This document shows positions 48,472-58,490 of a stretch of 64,000 nt of DNA, one piece after another. The DNA comes from an uncultured Candidatus Poseidoniales archaeon (GTDB taxonomy: Archaea; Thermoplasmatota; Poseidoniia; Poseidoniales; Thalassarchaeaceae). The notes under the pieces are model-generated. The model made no database searches and was not told the origin of the DNA. It saw only the letters and a program-made list of their open reading frames with translations. The DNA lies in NCBI GenBank assembly GCA_905182515.1, contig CAJJBW010000005.1:95180-159179 (forward strand), given 5' to 3'. How positions within the stretch are numbered: position 1 is the first letter of the stretch; every line of letters starts with the position of its first letter. The translations under genes were made by a program, and so were the position numbers.

Positions 48472-49530
48472 GTGCAAAAAATAAAAACTCTAGATGATGG
48501 CTTCAGAGTTAGGGTAGACGATGACGATGATCTTTGGACGTTGCACCAAATTTGTGGGGCAGGTTCCAATGTAGGGATGCTTTCACATCGCCGGGACTCC
48601 ACTACTGGGACTCAAGAAGAAGGTAGAGCCAAGAGCGCTGAAAGAAAACTCATGTGGATTGTTCTAGGCGTCCAATCTAACTCATTTCAATCATTTACTG
48701 AGAATTTACGAATTCATGGAATTATTTCTGAAGCAAAATTGGATGTTGGAAGTCACCATACTCACATTGTTATTTCCGGTAGTGAAATTGAAATTACTAG
48801 AGAAGGAGGATTATCAAAAGTAGATTTAAATTTACTGCATGATTCCTTTTCAGTCGGTAAAAGAATTAATTCGGGTTTAATAGTTGTAGAAAATGATGAG
48901 ATATTAATGTTTGAGGTAACGCAACATGGAATTAGGGACATTTCCCAATTTTCAATGAGAGGAGGAGGAAAACGATATTCAGATACTACTAGTGTAAGGG
49001 ATGGATTTTTCAATCAAGTAGCAAAAGAGTGCATTTTAGTCTTTAAATCTCAAACTCCTCTGATAATATGCGGGCCTGGAATGGCAAGAGAAAAATTTGA
49101 GAAAAATTTGAAATCTCTGGGTGCAAAAAATGAATGCATCAACACACCAACTTCAATTGGAGGGCGTCCTGCTGCTAATGAAATTTTAACCGAGGGCTCT
49201 GCTGATGTTTTAATAGGTAAAAATGCATTAATAATTCAAATTAGAGCAATAGAAGAAGGTTTGAAGAGAATTTCTATGAATGGCAATGTTTGTTTCGGTA
49301 TTGATCAGATATTGGAAGCCGCAAATCTAGGGGCTATCGATAAATTAGTTATACAAGCATCAATATTGAGGGGTGAAAATTCTGAAAAATATAATGATTG
49401 GGATTCTATTATAGAGGCTATCCATGATTCCCAAGGTAAGATAATCCAGTCATCTGATGATCACGATCAAGGGCAACAGCTTGCTAGTTTTGGAGGTGCA
49501 ATAGCACTTCTGCGTTGGAAATTAGATTGA
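48472..49530 (+). CDS. pelA: mRNA surveillance protein Pelota (Dom34 homolog); ORF opens at 48445, likely GTG start at 48472
   Basis: DDDDDLWTLHQICGAGSNVGMLSHRR, GIISEAKLDVGSHHTHIV, VVENDEILMFEVTQHGI, C-terminal eRF1-like domain. Confidence 0.88.
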   Translation: MQKIKTLDDGFRVRVDDDDDLWTLHQICGAGSNVGMLSHRRDSTTGTQEEGRAKSAERKLMWIVLGVQSNSFQSFTENLRIHGIISEAKLDVGSHHTHIVISGSEIEITREGGLSKVDLNLLHDSFSVGKRINSGLIVVENDEILMFEVTQHGIRDISQFSMRGGGKRYSDTTSVRDGFFNQVAKECILVFKSQTPLIICGPGMAREKFEKNLKSLGAKNECINTPTSIGGRPAANEILTEGSADVLIGKNALIIQIRAIEEGLKRISMNGNVCFGIDQILEAANLGAIDKLVIQASILRGENSEKYNDWDSIIEAIHDSQGKIIQSSDDHDQGQQLASFGGAIALLRWKLD

Positions 49531-49539
49531 GATAAGTCC

Positions 49540-50226
49540 TTGACTACGAACTCATTCGATAAAGTTGTGAATGGAATCATATCTATTGTCAACCTCCGTC
49601 ACCCTAATGGCAAAGACACTGGTTCCTTGGTTGCAGATAGTGCTAGTTCAATGGGTGCGAAATTAACGACAATAACTTCAAATCCAGATGAGGATTTTAA
49701 TAATTTTAATTATGGTAATATAGATTGGCGACACAATCTTCAAAATACTCATTGGTTAGTTAATTCATCCACAACGGTACTGGAAGGGGAATCCCCCAAA
49801 AACGCATGGGCTGCTTCTATGATATTCGGTGAATTGGAAGGCTCAAAGACAGTAATGGTTGTGGACTTGCCAAAAGATATTACACGCCTTTCAGAAATGT
49901 GGGGGGCAGTAATAAGTAAGATTCGACAGATACATATTTTATTTCTGACGTCCGATGCCCTAAAATTTATTTCAAAATTAGAAAAAGTAAACAAAGATGA
50001 ATTATTAAACCAGATAAGAATAAGTGGCCTCATACCTTTGGTATGTAGCTATGATGAAACCAGCCGTGAGGTCAATATCGTCCACTCTACCGGTTCAGTT
50101 AAATTATATATTGAAGGCAAAGTAACTCATTATAACTGGCTTGCTAATTTTTTATATAAACTTCCTACTCAGAATTTCGATAACCAGGGGTTAAAAATTT
50201 CTGCATCCTTCTTAGAAGATTTTTAA
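49540..50226 (+). CDS. Hypothetical protein, possibly a diverged PfkB-like fold (TTG start)
   Basis: 228 aa; weak resemblance only (SMGAKLTTITSNPDEDF, VMVVDLPKDI). Confidence 0.5.
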   Translation: MTTNSFDKVVNGIISIVNLRHPNGKDTGSLVADSASSMGAKLTTITSNPDEDFNNFNYGNIDWRHNLQNTHWLVNSSTTVLEGESPKNAWAASMIFGELEGSKTVMVVDLPKDITRLSEMWGAVISKIRQIHILFLTSDALKFISKLEKVNKDELLNQIRISGLIPLVCSYDETSREVNIVHSTGSVKLYIEGKVTHYNWLANFLYKLPTQNFDNQGLKISASFLEDF

Positions 50227-50313
50227 AAATCCAATTATCTGACATTATTAGATAAAATCAGAAGACCCCTTTTGAAGGAGAGGCATTTCGGATGAGTCTC
50301 AGGTGAGTCACTC

Positions 50314-51438
50314 ATGTCACTAAAATTAGGCCCCGCAGGGGTCCCTCTTTCATGTAAAGGAAGGACTATTGTAGAGGGAATGGATGACATTACAGTACTC
50401 GGGCTGGATGCAATGGAGGTCCAAACAGTTAGGACAGTCCAACCTCATCACTTCGACCAATACTGGCAAGCCGGCATATTGTCTTGGAAATCTGATTTCG
50501 AAATGAATATGCATGGCCCTTACTATGCTGAATTACTAGGGAGTAAGAGAGAAAGAAACAGAACTTTGTCAAAAATGGAGGCTAGCATGCAGGCAGGAAA
50601 AATTGTCAATGCAAGGCATATAACCTACCACGTTGGCCCATATGGGGAATATGAACCCGGTGCGAAAGCAAATGAAGAATTAGTTAATATTTTTTCTGGG
50701 GTTGTAGATAGAGTACGTAGTATATGGGGGGACGAAAAAGAAGAAGAAGAATATTCGGCATTCCCCTGGGTGCACGAAGCCGAACCATCCTTGGTCGGAA
50801 TTGAAACTTCAGGGAGACAAGAATTGTGGGGGTCTGTAGAAGAGGTTCTTGAGGTCTGTAATCATGTCGAAGGGACTGTGCCAGTCCTAAACATGGCTCA
50901 TATCCATGCACGCGGTCATGGGAGGATGAGGACAAGTGAAGATTATGCCGAATTATTTGATCAAGTTAGAGAAACATATGGTGGTTCCAAGTTTTATTGT
51001 CACTTCGCAGGGGTCGAACACAGGATGGGCAACGCACTTCATTATACTCAAATAAAAAAATCTGATTTAAAATTTGAACCATTTGCTGAGTTCTTAGCCG
51101 AAGAGGGAGATTGGATGGATATTACTATAATTTCTGATTCTCCTTTGCTTGAGCACGACGCAATGTATATGTTACAGCACTATGATAAAGCGAGGCAAAG
51201 ATTGTTGGAAATACGTGCCAGAGATGATCATAAATTAAAATTAGCAACACACACAGGCATCGACCCTGAAGAATTAGAAATGATTGAACAGGAAATAGAT
51301 CCTGCTAAAAAATCTGAACAAGTATCTCAAAAACAACCCAATAGCTCTCCGATAGGTGAAAAATTAACTAAACCTAAAGACAAGCCAAACAACATGATTT
51401 CCTTTGAAGAAAAATCTGATAATGACGACATTTTTTAA
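50314..51438 (+). CDS. TIM-barrel AP endonuclease 2 / endonuclease IV-like protein
   Basis: MNMHGPYYAELLGSK, ITYHVGPYGEY, VGIETSGRQELWGSVEEV, LNMAHIHARGHG, KFYCHFAGVEHR, ITIISDSPLLEHDA. Confidence 0.8.
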   Translation: MSLKLGPAGVPLSCKGRTIVEGMDDITVLGLDAMEVQTVRTVQPHHFDQYWQAGILSWKSDFEMNMHGPYYAELLGSKRERNRTLSKMEASMQAGKIVNARHITYHVGPYGEYEPGAKANEELVNIFSGVVDRVRSIWGDEKEEEEYSAFPWVHEAEPSLVGIETSGRQELWGSVEEVLEVCNHVEGTVPVLNMAHIHARGHGRMRTSEDYAELFDQVRETYGGSKFYCHFAGVEHRMGNALHYTQIKKSDLKFEPFAEFLAEEGDWMDITIISDSPLLEHDAMYMLQHYDKARQRLLEIRARDDHKLKLATHTGIDPEELEMIEQEIDPAKKSEQVSQKQPNSSPIGEKLTKPKDKPNNMISFEEKSDNDDIF

Positions 51439-51487
51439 ATCTATTATTGGAAGACTTGAAGCCTTAATCATTACGGGCATGTAACAA

Positions 51488-51563
51488 GGGACTGTAGCTC
51501 AGTTGGGAGAGCGCCGCACTGAAGATGCGGAGGCCGCCGGTTCAAGTCCGGCCAGTCCCACCA
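51488..51563 (+). tRNA. tRNA-Phe (GAA)
   Basis: GGGACTGTAGCTCAGTTGGGAGAGCGCCGCACTGAAGATGCGGAGGCCGCCGGTTCAAGTCCGGCCAGTCCCACCA; anticodon loop CTGAAGA; CCA encoded. Confidence 0.95.
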
Positions 51564-51574
51564 TTGCTAATTTG

Positions 51575-52399
51575 TTATTCTGAAGCTAAGATTTGTTTTT
51601 GTAAATCATGAAGTTGAATAATCGCACCAGTTGCCAAATCTAATAATTCATCTAACTGTGATCTAGAATATGTAGATTCTTCCCCGGTACCTTGTACTTC
51701 TACAAATTGCCCATCACTGGTCATTACAACATTCATATCTACGTCGGCATTACTATCCAAAACATAGTCTAAATCAGCCCAAACTTTGCCCTCAACTATT
51801 CCGACGCTAATGGCTGCAACATCGTTTACCATTACGGTATTTTCATGAGTCAATTTTTGTTCATCAGATAAAACCGGGGGTTTCCATCCATTTCTGATTT
51901 CCTCTTTAGAACCTCTCAAATCTTTAGGCAAACAATCACCCGATGATATCAATCTCCTCACTGCAAGTCTCATAGCTATACATGCAGCAGTTATTGATGC
52001 ACACCTAGTTCCTCCATCTGCATTTAGCACGTCGCAATCTATTGTTAATGCAATAGGACCCAAAGCTTCCAAATCAATTGCACCTCTTAGAGATCTTGCA
52101 ACCAATCTTTCTATTTCTTGAGTTCTACCCTTTGCGCCATTTCTTTCTCTTCTAAATCGAGTATCTGTAGATCCAGGTAATAATGAGTATTCTGCATGTA
52201 CCCATCCTTTTTCAGCATCTCTAGGAAACCACCTTGGTAATGAAGGGGCTTTTGTTACGCAAGCTAAAATTGTTGTTTTACCTTGAGAATAAAGGACCGA
52301 TGATAAGGCATTAGGTGTAAAATCTAATTCAACCTTAATATCTCTAATTTCATTTGTCCCTCTCAATCCATTGATGCCGCCACTCTTCACCTTCGTCAT
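51575..52399 (-). CDS. rph: RNase PH (bacterial-type tRNA nucleotidyltransferase)
   Basis: KGWVHAEYSLLPGSTDTRFRRERNGAKGRTQEIERLVARSLRGAIDLEALGPIALTIDCDVLNADGGTRCASITAACIA closely resembles Rph rather than Rrp41. Confidence 0.83.
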   Translation of the reverse strand: MTKVKSGGINGLRGTNEIRDIKVELDFTPNALSSVLYSQGKTTILACVTKAPSLPRWFPRDAEKGWVHAEYSLLPGSTDTRFRRERNGAKGRTQEIERLVARSLRGAIDLEALGPIALTIDCDVLNADGGTRCASITAACIAMRLAVRRLISSGDCLPKDLRGSKEEIRNGWKPPVLSDEQKLTHENTVMVNDVAAISVGIVEGKVWADLDYVLDSNADVDMNVVMTSDGQFVEVQGTGEESTYSRSQLDELLDLATGAIIQLHDLQKQILASE

Positions 52400-52442
52400 G
52401 GCCGCGGGTCGGCGTATGTCTCATCAATCATTCGTGCGTTAA

Positions 52443-52859
52443 TTATATTTTTTTCTTTTTTTTTGATTTTATAATCCTATCAAAAAATTCAAATTTTCCT
52501 ATATATAATGCCAATAATATCAATATTATTTGAATAAAAAATCTGATAATATGCTCCAAAAGAGTAAATCTAACTCCTCCTAATGAGATATCATTAATCC
52601 ACATATTTAGATTAGCAAAATATAACATTATAAGTAAAATTACTAGTCCAAATGATGCCTTTTTTCTTTGTTTATTTGACAATAAAGAAATACCTAGAAA
52701 TATTTCAAAAAAACCACTTAAATAAATCCAGAAACTCGAGTTACCTAATGTTTCCGGGACAATTGGCTCAAACCACTCAGTATAGATAAAGTGCGATATC
52801 CCGATCAAAATAAATGAAAAACTAAAGCTTAGTGTAATAAATTTATGAGTTGTAGTCAT
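52443..52859 (-). CDS. DoxX-like small membrane protein
   Basis: 138 aa, four TM helices; GISHFIYTEWFEPIVPETL and GFFEIFLGISLL. Confidence 0.6.
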   Translation of the reverse strand: MTTTHKFITLSFSFSFILIGISHFIYTEWFEPIVPETLGNSSFWIYLSGFFEIFLGISLLSNKQRKKASFGLVILLIMLYFANLNMWINDISLGGVRFTLLEHIIRFFIQIILILLALYIGKFEFFDRIIKSKKKKKI

Positions 52860-52870
52860 CTAAATTCACT

Positions 52871-53413
52871 TCATTTTTTTGAAGGCCTGAAGGCTTCAAT
52901 AATTTCTGAATTAGTACTTATATATGGGCCACCTATCAAGTCCACACAATAAGGGACACTAGCAAATATTACGTCTAATATCTCTCTTATAGATCTTGGA
53001 GAGCCGGGTAAATTGATGATTAAGCATTTCCCTCTTATTCCAGCTATCTGCCTGGAAAGAATTGCAGTAGGGACATACTGTAATGATACTTGCCTCATTT
53101 GTTCTCCAAAACCCGGTAGGATACGTTCGCAAACAGATTCTGTAGCCTCTGGAGTGACATCTCTAATTGCTGGACCTGTTCCTCCGGTAGTTATTATGAC
53201 ATTACATTTTTCTACTTCCACTAGCTCAATTAATGCCTCCTCAATATTTTCCTTTACATCAGGTACTAATTTTCTAGCAACGCTCCATGGAGAGCTCAAA
53301 CACAATCGCAAAAACCCTTCGATAGCAGGGCCACTTAGATCAACATATTCTCCTAGAGTTGCCCTATCTGACGCAGTTAAAACTCCAAACCGGCATGCCT
53401 CTTGTCCTTTCAT
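52871..53413 (-). CDS. Molybdopterin adenylyltransferase / MoaB-MogA family
   Basis: FGVLTASDRATLGEYVDLSGPAI, IITTGGTGPAIRDVTPEATESV, LIINLPGSPRSIREIL. Confidence 0.9.
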   Translation of the reverse strand: MKGQEACRFGVLTASDRATLGEYVDLSGPAIEGFLRLCLSSPWSVARKLVPDVKENIEEALIELVEVEKCNVIITTGGTGPAIRDVTPEATESVCERILPGFGEQMRQVSLQYVPTAILSRQIAGIRGKCLIINLPGSPRSIREILDVIFASVPYCVDLIGGPYISTNSEIIEAFRPSKK

Positions 53414-53654
53414 GGCATATTGACATAACTTATCATTGAAAACCACGTCGGTAATTATGTGTGATATTCAGGGTCATATTCAAAGACCGCCCCCCTTTTA
53501 GCGAATACTCCTGAGGTGTTGAAGTGTCGAGTCTACCCCAAACTGCACAAAGTATCACACCTGCAGTGGAATCATCAATTGGAAGTTATAATTCCAGTAT
53601 ATTGGTGTGTCATGTGGACTCAAAATTTCACCATCGCAGATTCCGGTGAGAATG

Positions 53655-55343
53655 ATGTCCAATATTGAAAAATACAATTTACAGATTATAGCTGTCAAAC
53701 AAGAATGCCCCGATTCAGACGAGAACGAGGTTGCTGAGGAATTTCGAAGATATGAAGAAGAATTTCTTATCCCTCCGGAAGATGCGCTTCGGTCAGTAAT
53801 TAGAAAATTTCTATTAGCAACAGGAAAAGAGGAATCCAATTTCTCAATGCCACAAAAAGTAGAGAAAAAAGTTAATAGGTTTTCTGAATTAGGTTCTGAA
53901 GATAAAAACATCACTATTGAGGTGTTCGTAGCTAGTTATACTCCAAGAATACAAATGATAAGGGGAGAAGAAAAACAAATTGCATATGGTTGGATTGAAG
54001 ATAATCCATGGGAAGAGGTAAGCAATAGGGAACGCTGGGATTTCAAAGATTGGGGGCAGCATTCTTCCCAACTGGCTCCTAATTCCATAGTGCGACTCGA
54101 GGGCGTATCAGTGAATGAATGGAATGGTAAAAAATCAATCAACATAAATAGGTCAACGAGGGTTACAACTTTACGTGAAGGAGAATCTACATCGGTACAG
54201 ATATCTAATGAACCTTCTACTATAGCAAAGATATCAGAAAATGAAGGTTTTGGAAGTACGATAGGTCGAATAATATCAGTAAAAGCAGATGTTATTGTTA
54301 AAAAAGATGGTAGCGGAACTCTTGACATATTTAGGGGTAAGATTGCTGACTCCTCTGGGAGTATTGGCTTCTTATCATGGGTTCCTTTTGATTTCAAACA
54401 AGGAGAACTAATAAAATTAAATAACATTTCTGTACGTAAATTTCGAGATACTCCTGAAATAAATATTAGTAATGATGCTAAAATAGAATTGTATAGGGAT
54501 AACAACTTTTCATCATTAGAAGATTTATCTCAGATTACAAAATCAAATATATCCGATTTAAGGAACGGGATGAGAGATATTTCTATTACTCTTCAAATTA
54601 TTACATGGGAGCAGAGGACGTTTACTTCAGAAGATGGTGTCGAACGAATAGTGAGAAGCGGCGATGTAATAGATCCAACCGGGATGTGCCGGTTAACCGC
54701 ATGGTGTGACTTTAATCCCAAAGGAGGAGATTATATTCATCTTACTGGTACAAGGGCGCAATTTTGGCAAGGTTCTCCCGATTTAGTAGTTGATGATATT
54801 GACCAAATTGAACAAGTAACAAATGCACCCTGGGAAGACATCGATCCAAGTAATCATTGGGTAGAAGTTGATTTTGATGAATTATCAAACGGTGGTTCAA
54901 GAAGAGGAATTCGCACTTCTGCGCTAATAGTTTCTGTGAGAAAGGACTCTGGGATAATCCATAGATGTTCAAATTGCCGCCGGGTGCTACGAGATGATGC
55001 ATGTGCTGAACATGGGATTGTTGATGGAGTCGAAGATTTAAGGCTCAGATTTGTTTTAGATAGCGGAGTCTCCAATGCATCATTATTACTTTCAAAAGGA
55101 CCATCTGAAGTATTTTTGAAAAACACCTTTGAAGAAATCAAAGCCCAAATATCAACCTCAGGGTCTGATGGTTTTATAGCAAGTCTTCGCAATTCTTTAC
55201 TTTCTAGAAAAGTAGAGGTAGAAGGCCGTGCTCTAATTGATGATCAAGGGACTATGATACTTGCAGAGAGGATGGAAATTAATCAATCGCCTATCTCAGA
55301 CTCTGCCAATAATGTAATGGAAAAATGGGGGTTGGAGATATGA
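53655..55343 (+). CDS. Replication protein A large subunit (OB folds and zinc finger); start 53652 or 53655
   Basis: Repeated OB-fold signatures (GRIISVKADVIVKKDGSG..., VIDPTGMCRLTAWCDFNPKGGDYIHLTGTRAQFWQGSPDLVVDD) and zinc finger CSNCRRVLRDDACAEHG. Confidence 0.88.
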   Translation: MSNIEKYNLQIIAVKQECPDSDENEVAEEFRRYEEEFLIPPEDALRSVIRKFLLATGKEESNFSMPQKVEKKVNRFSELGSEDKNITIEVFVASYTPRIQMIRGEEKQIAYGWIEDNPWEEVSNRERWDFKDWGQHSSQLAPNSIVRLEGVSVNEWNGKKSININRSTRVTTLREGESTSVQISNEPSTIAKISENEGFGSTIGRIISVKADVIVKKDGSGTLDIFRGKIADSSGSIGFLSWVPFDFKQGELIKLNNISVRKFRDTPEINISNDAKIELYRDNNFSSLEDLSQITKSNISDLRNGMRDISITLQIITWEQRTFTSEDGVERIVRSGDVIDPTGMCRLTAWCDFNPKGGDYIHLTGTRAQFWQGSPDLVVDDIDQIEQVTNAPWEDIDPSNHWVEVDFDELSNGGSRRGIRTSALIVSVRKDSGIIHRCSNCRRVLRDDACAEHGIVDGVEDLRLRFVLDSGVSNASLLLSKGPSEVFLKNTFEEIKAQISTSGSDGFIASLRNSLLSRKVEVEGRALIDDQGTMILAERMEINQSPISDSANNVMEKWGLEI

Positions 55344-56275
55344 TTGGATCAAGTACCCCAAGGATAAAAAGGCAAAGTGCTATTAGATTATTTGCACAGG
55401 AATTTTCTGAGGCAAATCTTACTGAACAAGGAGTGGGGGAATATGATCCTTCTTTTGTTATAACCAAATTAGGAATAAAAGTAAATCGCGCATTGGTAAG
55501 TGGAGTAATTGAGCGTCTTGAAAGAAGAGAAGGAGATAATGGGCCAAGTTTCAGCGGAGTATTAAGAGATCCAACGGGAAATCATCGTTTTAACATAGCT
55601 CCATTCCAAACAGAGTTACAATTGGATATTGAGGAGTTACATGCTAGATTTGAATCCGGAGATCGTTTTTTGATGGCTCTAGTGGGCAAGTCAAGATGGT
55701 TTGAAGGAGATGACGGAGGAATATTTACTTCATTTCGTGCAGAAGAATTTTCAGTAATAGATCAAGAAACATATATGCATTGGCTTATTGATACTTCAGA
55801 CGCAACTATGAGGAGACTCAAATCACACGAAAATTCCTTAGGAGTAGAGTTAACTCAAGATTCTCTGAAATCATCAAATGTACCCTCTGATCTAATAGAT
55901 GGTACAATCATGTCTAGGCAACATTATCCCGATTTTGATTCTGAAACTTACCGCCTAGGGGTATTAAAAGCACTATCAAGTGCATTAGGAAGAAATAATG
56001 TAACAGAAATTGAAGATGACAAAGTAATTGAACCATCATCTAGTCAAGAGGAAACTGTCTCTTCACTTACATCCTCTAATGCTCCTGGTGTGATAATGGA
56101 TACTATTAGGAGACTTGATTCAGGAGTTGGAGTGGAATATGATGCATTGGTAGAGGCATGTACATTAGCAGGCATTTCTAGAGAATCTGCTGAAGACTCC
56201 ATTGAAGATTTACGCGATACACGTGGAGATATTGTTGAACCAAGGTTCGGCTTCTTTCGTTTATTGTCAAAATAA
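55340..56275 (+). CDS. RPA-associated protein (COG3390-like)
   Basis: Overlaps the RPA gene; RIKRQSAIRLFAQEFSEA, SGVIERLERREGDNGPSFSGVLRDPTGNHRFNIAPFQ. Confidence 0.85.
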   Translation: MIGSSTPRIKRQSAIRLFAQEFSEANLTEQGVGEYDPSFVITKLGIKVNRALVSGVIERLERREGDNGPSFSGVLRDPTGNHRFNIAPFQTELQLDIEELHARFESGDRFLMALVGKSRWFEGDDGGIFTSFRAEEFSVIDQETYMHWLIDTSDATMRRLKSHENSLGVELTQDSLKSSNVPSDLIDGTIMSRQHYPDFDSETYRLGVLKALSSALGRNNVTEIEDDKVIEPSSSQEETVSSLTSSNAPGVIMDTIRRLDSGVGVEYDALVEACTLAGISRESAEDSIEDLRDTRGDIVEPRFGFFRLLSK

Positions 56276-56283
56276 TTGAATTT

Positions 56284-57222
56284 TCATTTAGTGTTATTAT
56301 TTAAATTAAGAATCTTAGATCTAATTCTATTTATTGTCATCTCAACTCTGTTTGTTATCACTGGTCTAATGATTTTAGTGTCGGAAATAATTGCACCTTT
56401 GGCTTCTGCTATGTCATTTGCAACAGAAATAAGTTTATTTTTTACAATTTCTTCTTCTATTGGCCATCCTCTTCTTTTTGTAAGGCGGACTAACAATTCT
56501 CTTTCTATTTCTCCCCAATTCCCTTGGTATTCTTTCAATATTGTTCCAATCATTCTATCTAATTCATCTACCCTTGCTTGAAGTGATAGCAAGTCACCCT
56601 GGATTATTTCATTTTCTTTATCTATATCACTTATCATTAAATCCCTTGCATCTTCAATAGTTGCAACTGGGGCACCAATATTGAAATTTCCTATGGATAC
56701 GTTTACGTTCACAGGATTTATCAATTCTTTAATAATCAAATCATTTCCAGTTAGTTGAATGCCGTTTCTATGAATGCTTCGCTTAATTTTTCCCCATTTA
56801 TTAAATTGATTGGTCAAAACTCCAGCCACTCTTCCCATTAACACGGTCCTTGTTCCTGTTAATGGCATTTCTAATTTTTTACAAAGATCAAAAAGAGTTT
56901 CTCTATCAAGCTCCGCAAGCCTTTCTATTGTCATTCTCCTTGAATCAAAATTAATATGGAGCCATATTCTTTGCCGTCTTTCCTTGTGCGAACCTGAGGA
57001 TTTAATTCCAAATATCTTCAATATTTCTCCCATTTCCTTATGAGAAATAGCCTGTATACCTTCCCACGTCAAATCAAGATTTGATAATACCATGCATTTT
57101 ATCAATCTTGCTCGTAATACTTCTACAGAGCCACTTTTGGAGAAATTACTACTTTCTGCCAACTCTCGTAACTCTGTAAGTCGATTCTTATACAAGGAAT
57201 CTAATAGAATAGCGTCTATCAT
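56284..57222 (-). CDS. Hypothetical protein with three SAP-like helical repeats and C-terminal coiled coil
   Basis: LRELAESSNFSKSGSVEVLRARLIK, MGEILKIFGIKSSGSHKERRQRIWLHI, LFDLCKKLEMPLTGTRTVLMGRVAGVL. Confidence 0.65.
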   Translation of the reverse strand: MIDAILLDSLYKNRLTELRELAESSNFSKSGSVEVLRARLIKCMVLSNLDLTWEGIQAISHKEMGEILKIFGIKSSGSHKERRQRIWLHINFDSRRMTIERLAELDRETLFDLCKKLEMPLTGTRTVLMGRVAGVLTNQFNKWGKIKRSIHRNGIQLTGNDLIIKELINPVNVNVSIGNFNIGAPVATIEDARDLMISDIDKENEIIQGDLLSLQARVDELDRMIGTILKEYQGNWGEIERELLVRLTKRRGWPIEEEIVKNKLISVANDIAEAKGAIISDTKIIRPVITNRVEMTINRIRSKILNLNNNTK

Positions 57223-57323
57223 TGATATCCTACCTCAAGTTATCGTATACGCACATAGATGATATTGATTGTGTAAGAATAGTCTAACAAACATTAATTT
57301 ATGGATATAAATAGTTTTACGAC

Positions 57324-58445
57324 TTACTCTTTTAAGTCAATAAAAGCATTTGCAAACCCGTCTGAGTAGAAATCTTGCGGGACCTTCTGGGAAGTTTCTT
57401 TTAGCATAATCCCCCAATCTCTAATTAATGATATAGTTGCAAATTCATATTTTTTATAAGGTATTATTCTATGGATACTTATCGTCCTCTTCCCATTTTT
57501 AGAAATTCTTTCAATTTTAACTTCAACATGAACTTTAGAATCTAAAACGTCACCCTCTGAATCATGGCAAGCCTGTTCTAAAGTCAAATCTTTATTTTTT
57601 TCTGCCTCTTCCATCAGGGACCTGACTCTCCTATGTCTAACTAAAATACCTGTATTCATTAATTCACTCAAATCAAAACTGCCTATAATTTGATTTTGAA
57701 TCCACCATATAGTTTCTCCCTCTTTCTCTGATATCAAATTGGTTAATGATTTTGGAGAACTATTTCTGCTTATGTAAACAATTAAATCTGAATAAGGAAT
57801 TGGAAGAAAATGATGCCCACCTCTATCTTTTGGATCGGGCAATAATGCATGCCTTCTCCCGTTTAGATGTAACTCATCAAATATCTTTCTAGAGGTTACA
57901 AAACCATCTATGTATCCTGTTTTCTTCATATCTTCCATCCATTTTATTTCTTCAACTTGATTGGAATGTACTAGTGATATTTCATTTATGGACTTGAACG
58001 CCTCGGTACTCAGAACTCGTAAATCCTTTCTTGACCTTCTCAATTGCCTTCTAATTATTTTGTAATCGCACAAAATAATGGCTGATTTTGGCTGATAATC
58101 TATTTTATTTTCTGATACCAACAATAAATTTGGCCTTCTAGGTGTAATGGCACCATTTACTCTACATTCATATTTGGCCATTTCTAATTCTTTACCATGT
58201 ATCTCACTTGCAGGTACGGCCATCAAGTCATATTTTCCTTTATTTAAATCCTTTAAGCATGAATTTATGCTCGCACCTGTGACTACATTAGTTCCAAGTT
58301 CATCTAAATCCTCAGATTCCAAATATTTTAGTAAAAATTCAGTAACATTGCAATTGAGGGAATTTAAGGTTACGATACTTAATTTCTTGTCCATCGCATC
58401 CACCTTGTTGAGGGAGTACTCACTGTACTCATTCTCTCCGCGCAC
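57324..58445 (-). CDS. Hypothetical, possibly degenerate porphobilinogen deaminase (HemC)-like protein
   Basis: GKYDLMAVPASEI, RRPNLLLVSE, IIRRQLRRSRKDLRVL, GYIDGFVTSRKIFDEL resemble the HemC order, but the match is weak. Confidence 0.4.
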   Translation of the reverse strand: MRGENEYSEYSLNKVDAMDKKLSIVTLNSLNCNVTEFLLKYLESEDLDELGTNVVTGASINSCLKDLNKGKYDLMAVPASEIHGKELEMAKYECRVNGAITPRRPNLLLVSENKIDYQPKSAIILCDYKIIRRQLRRSRKDLRVLSTEAFKSINEISLVHSNQVEEIKWMEDMKKTGYIDGFVTSRKIFDELHLNGRRHALLPDPKDRGGHHFLPIPYSDLIVYISRNSSPKSLTNLISEKEGETIWWIQNQIIGSFDLSELMNTGILVRHRRVRSLMEEAEKNKDLTLEQACHDSEGDVLDSKVHVEVKIERISKNGKRTISIHRIIPYKKYEFATISLIRDWGIMLKETSQKVPQDFYSDGFANAFIDLKE

Positions 58446-58490
58446 ACACTTGTTGATATATGCGACCCCTTCTAGTTGTTCAAGATAGAC

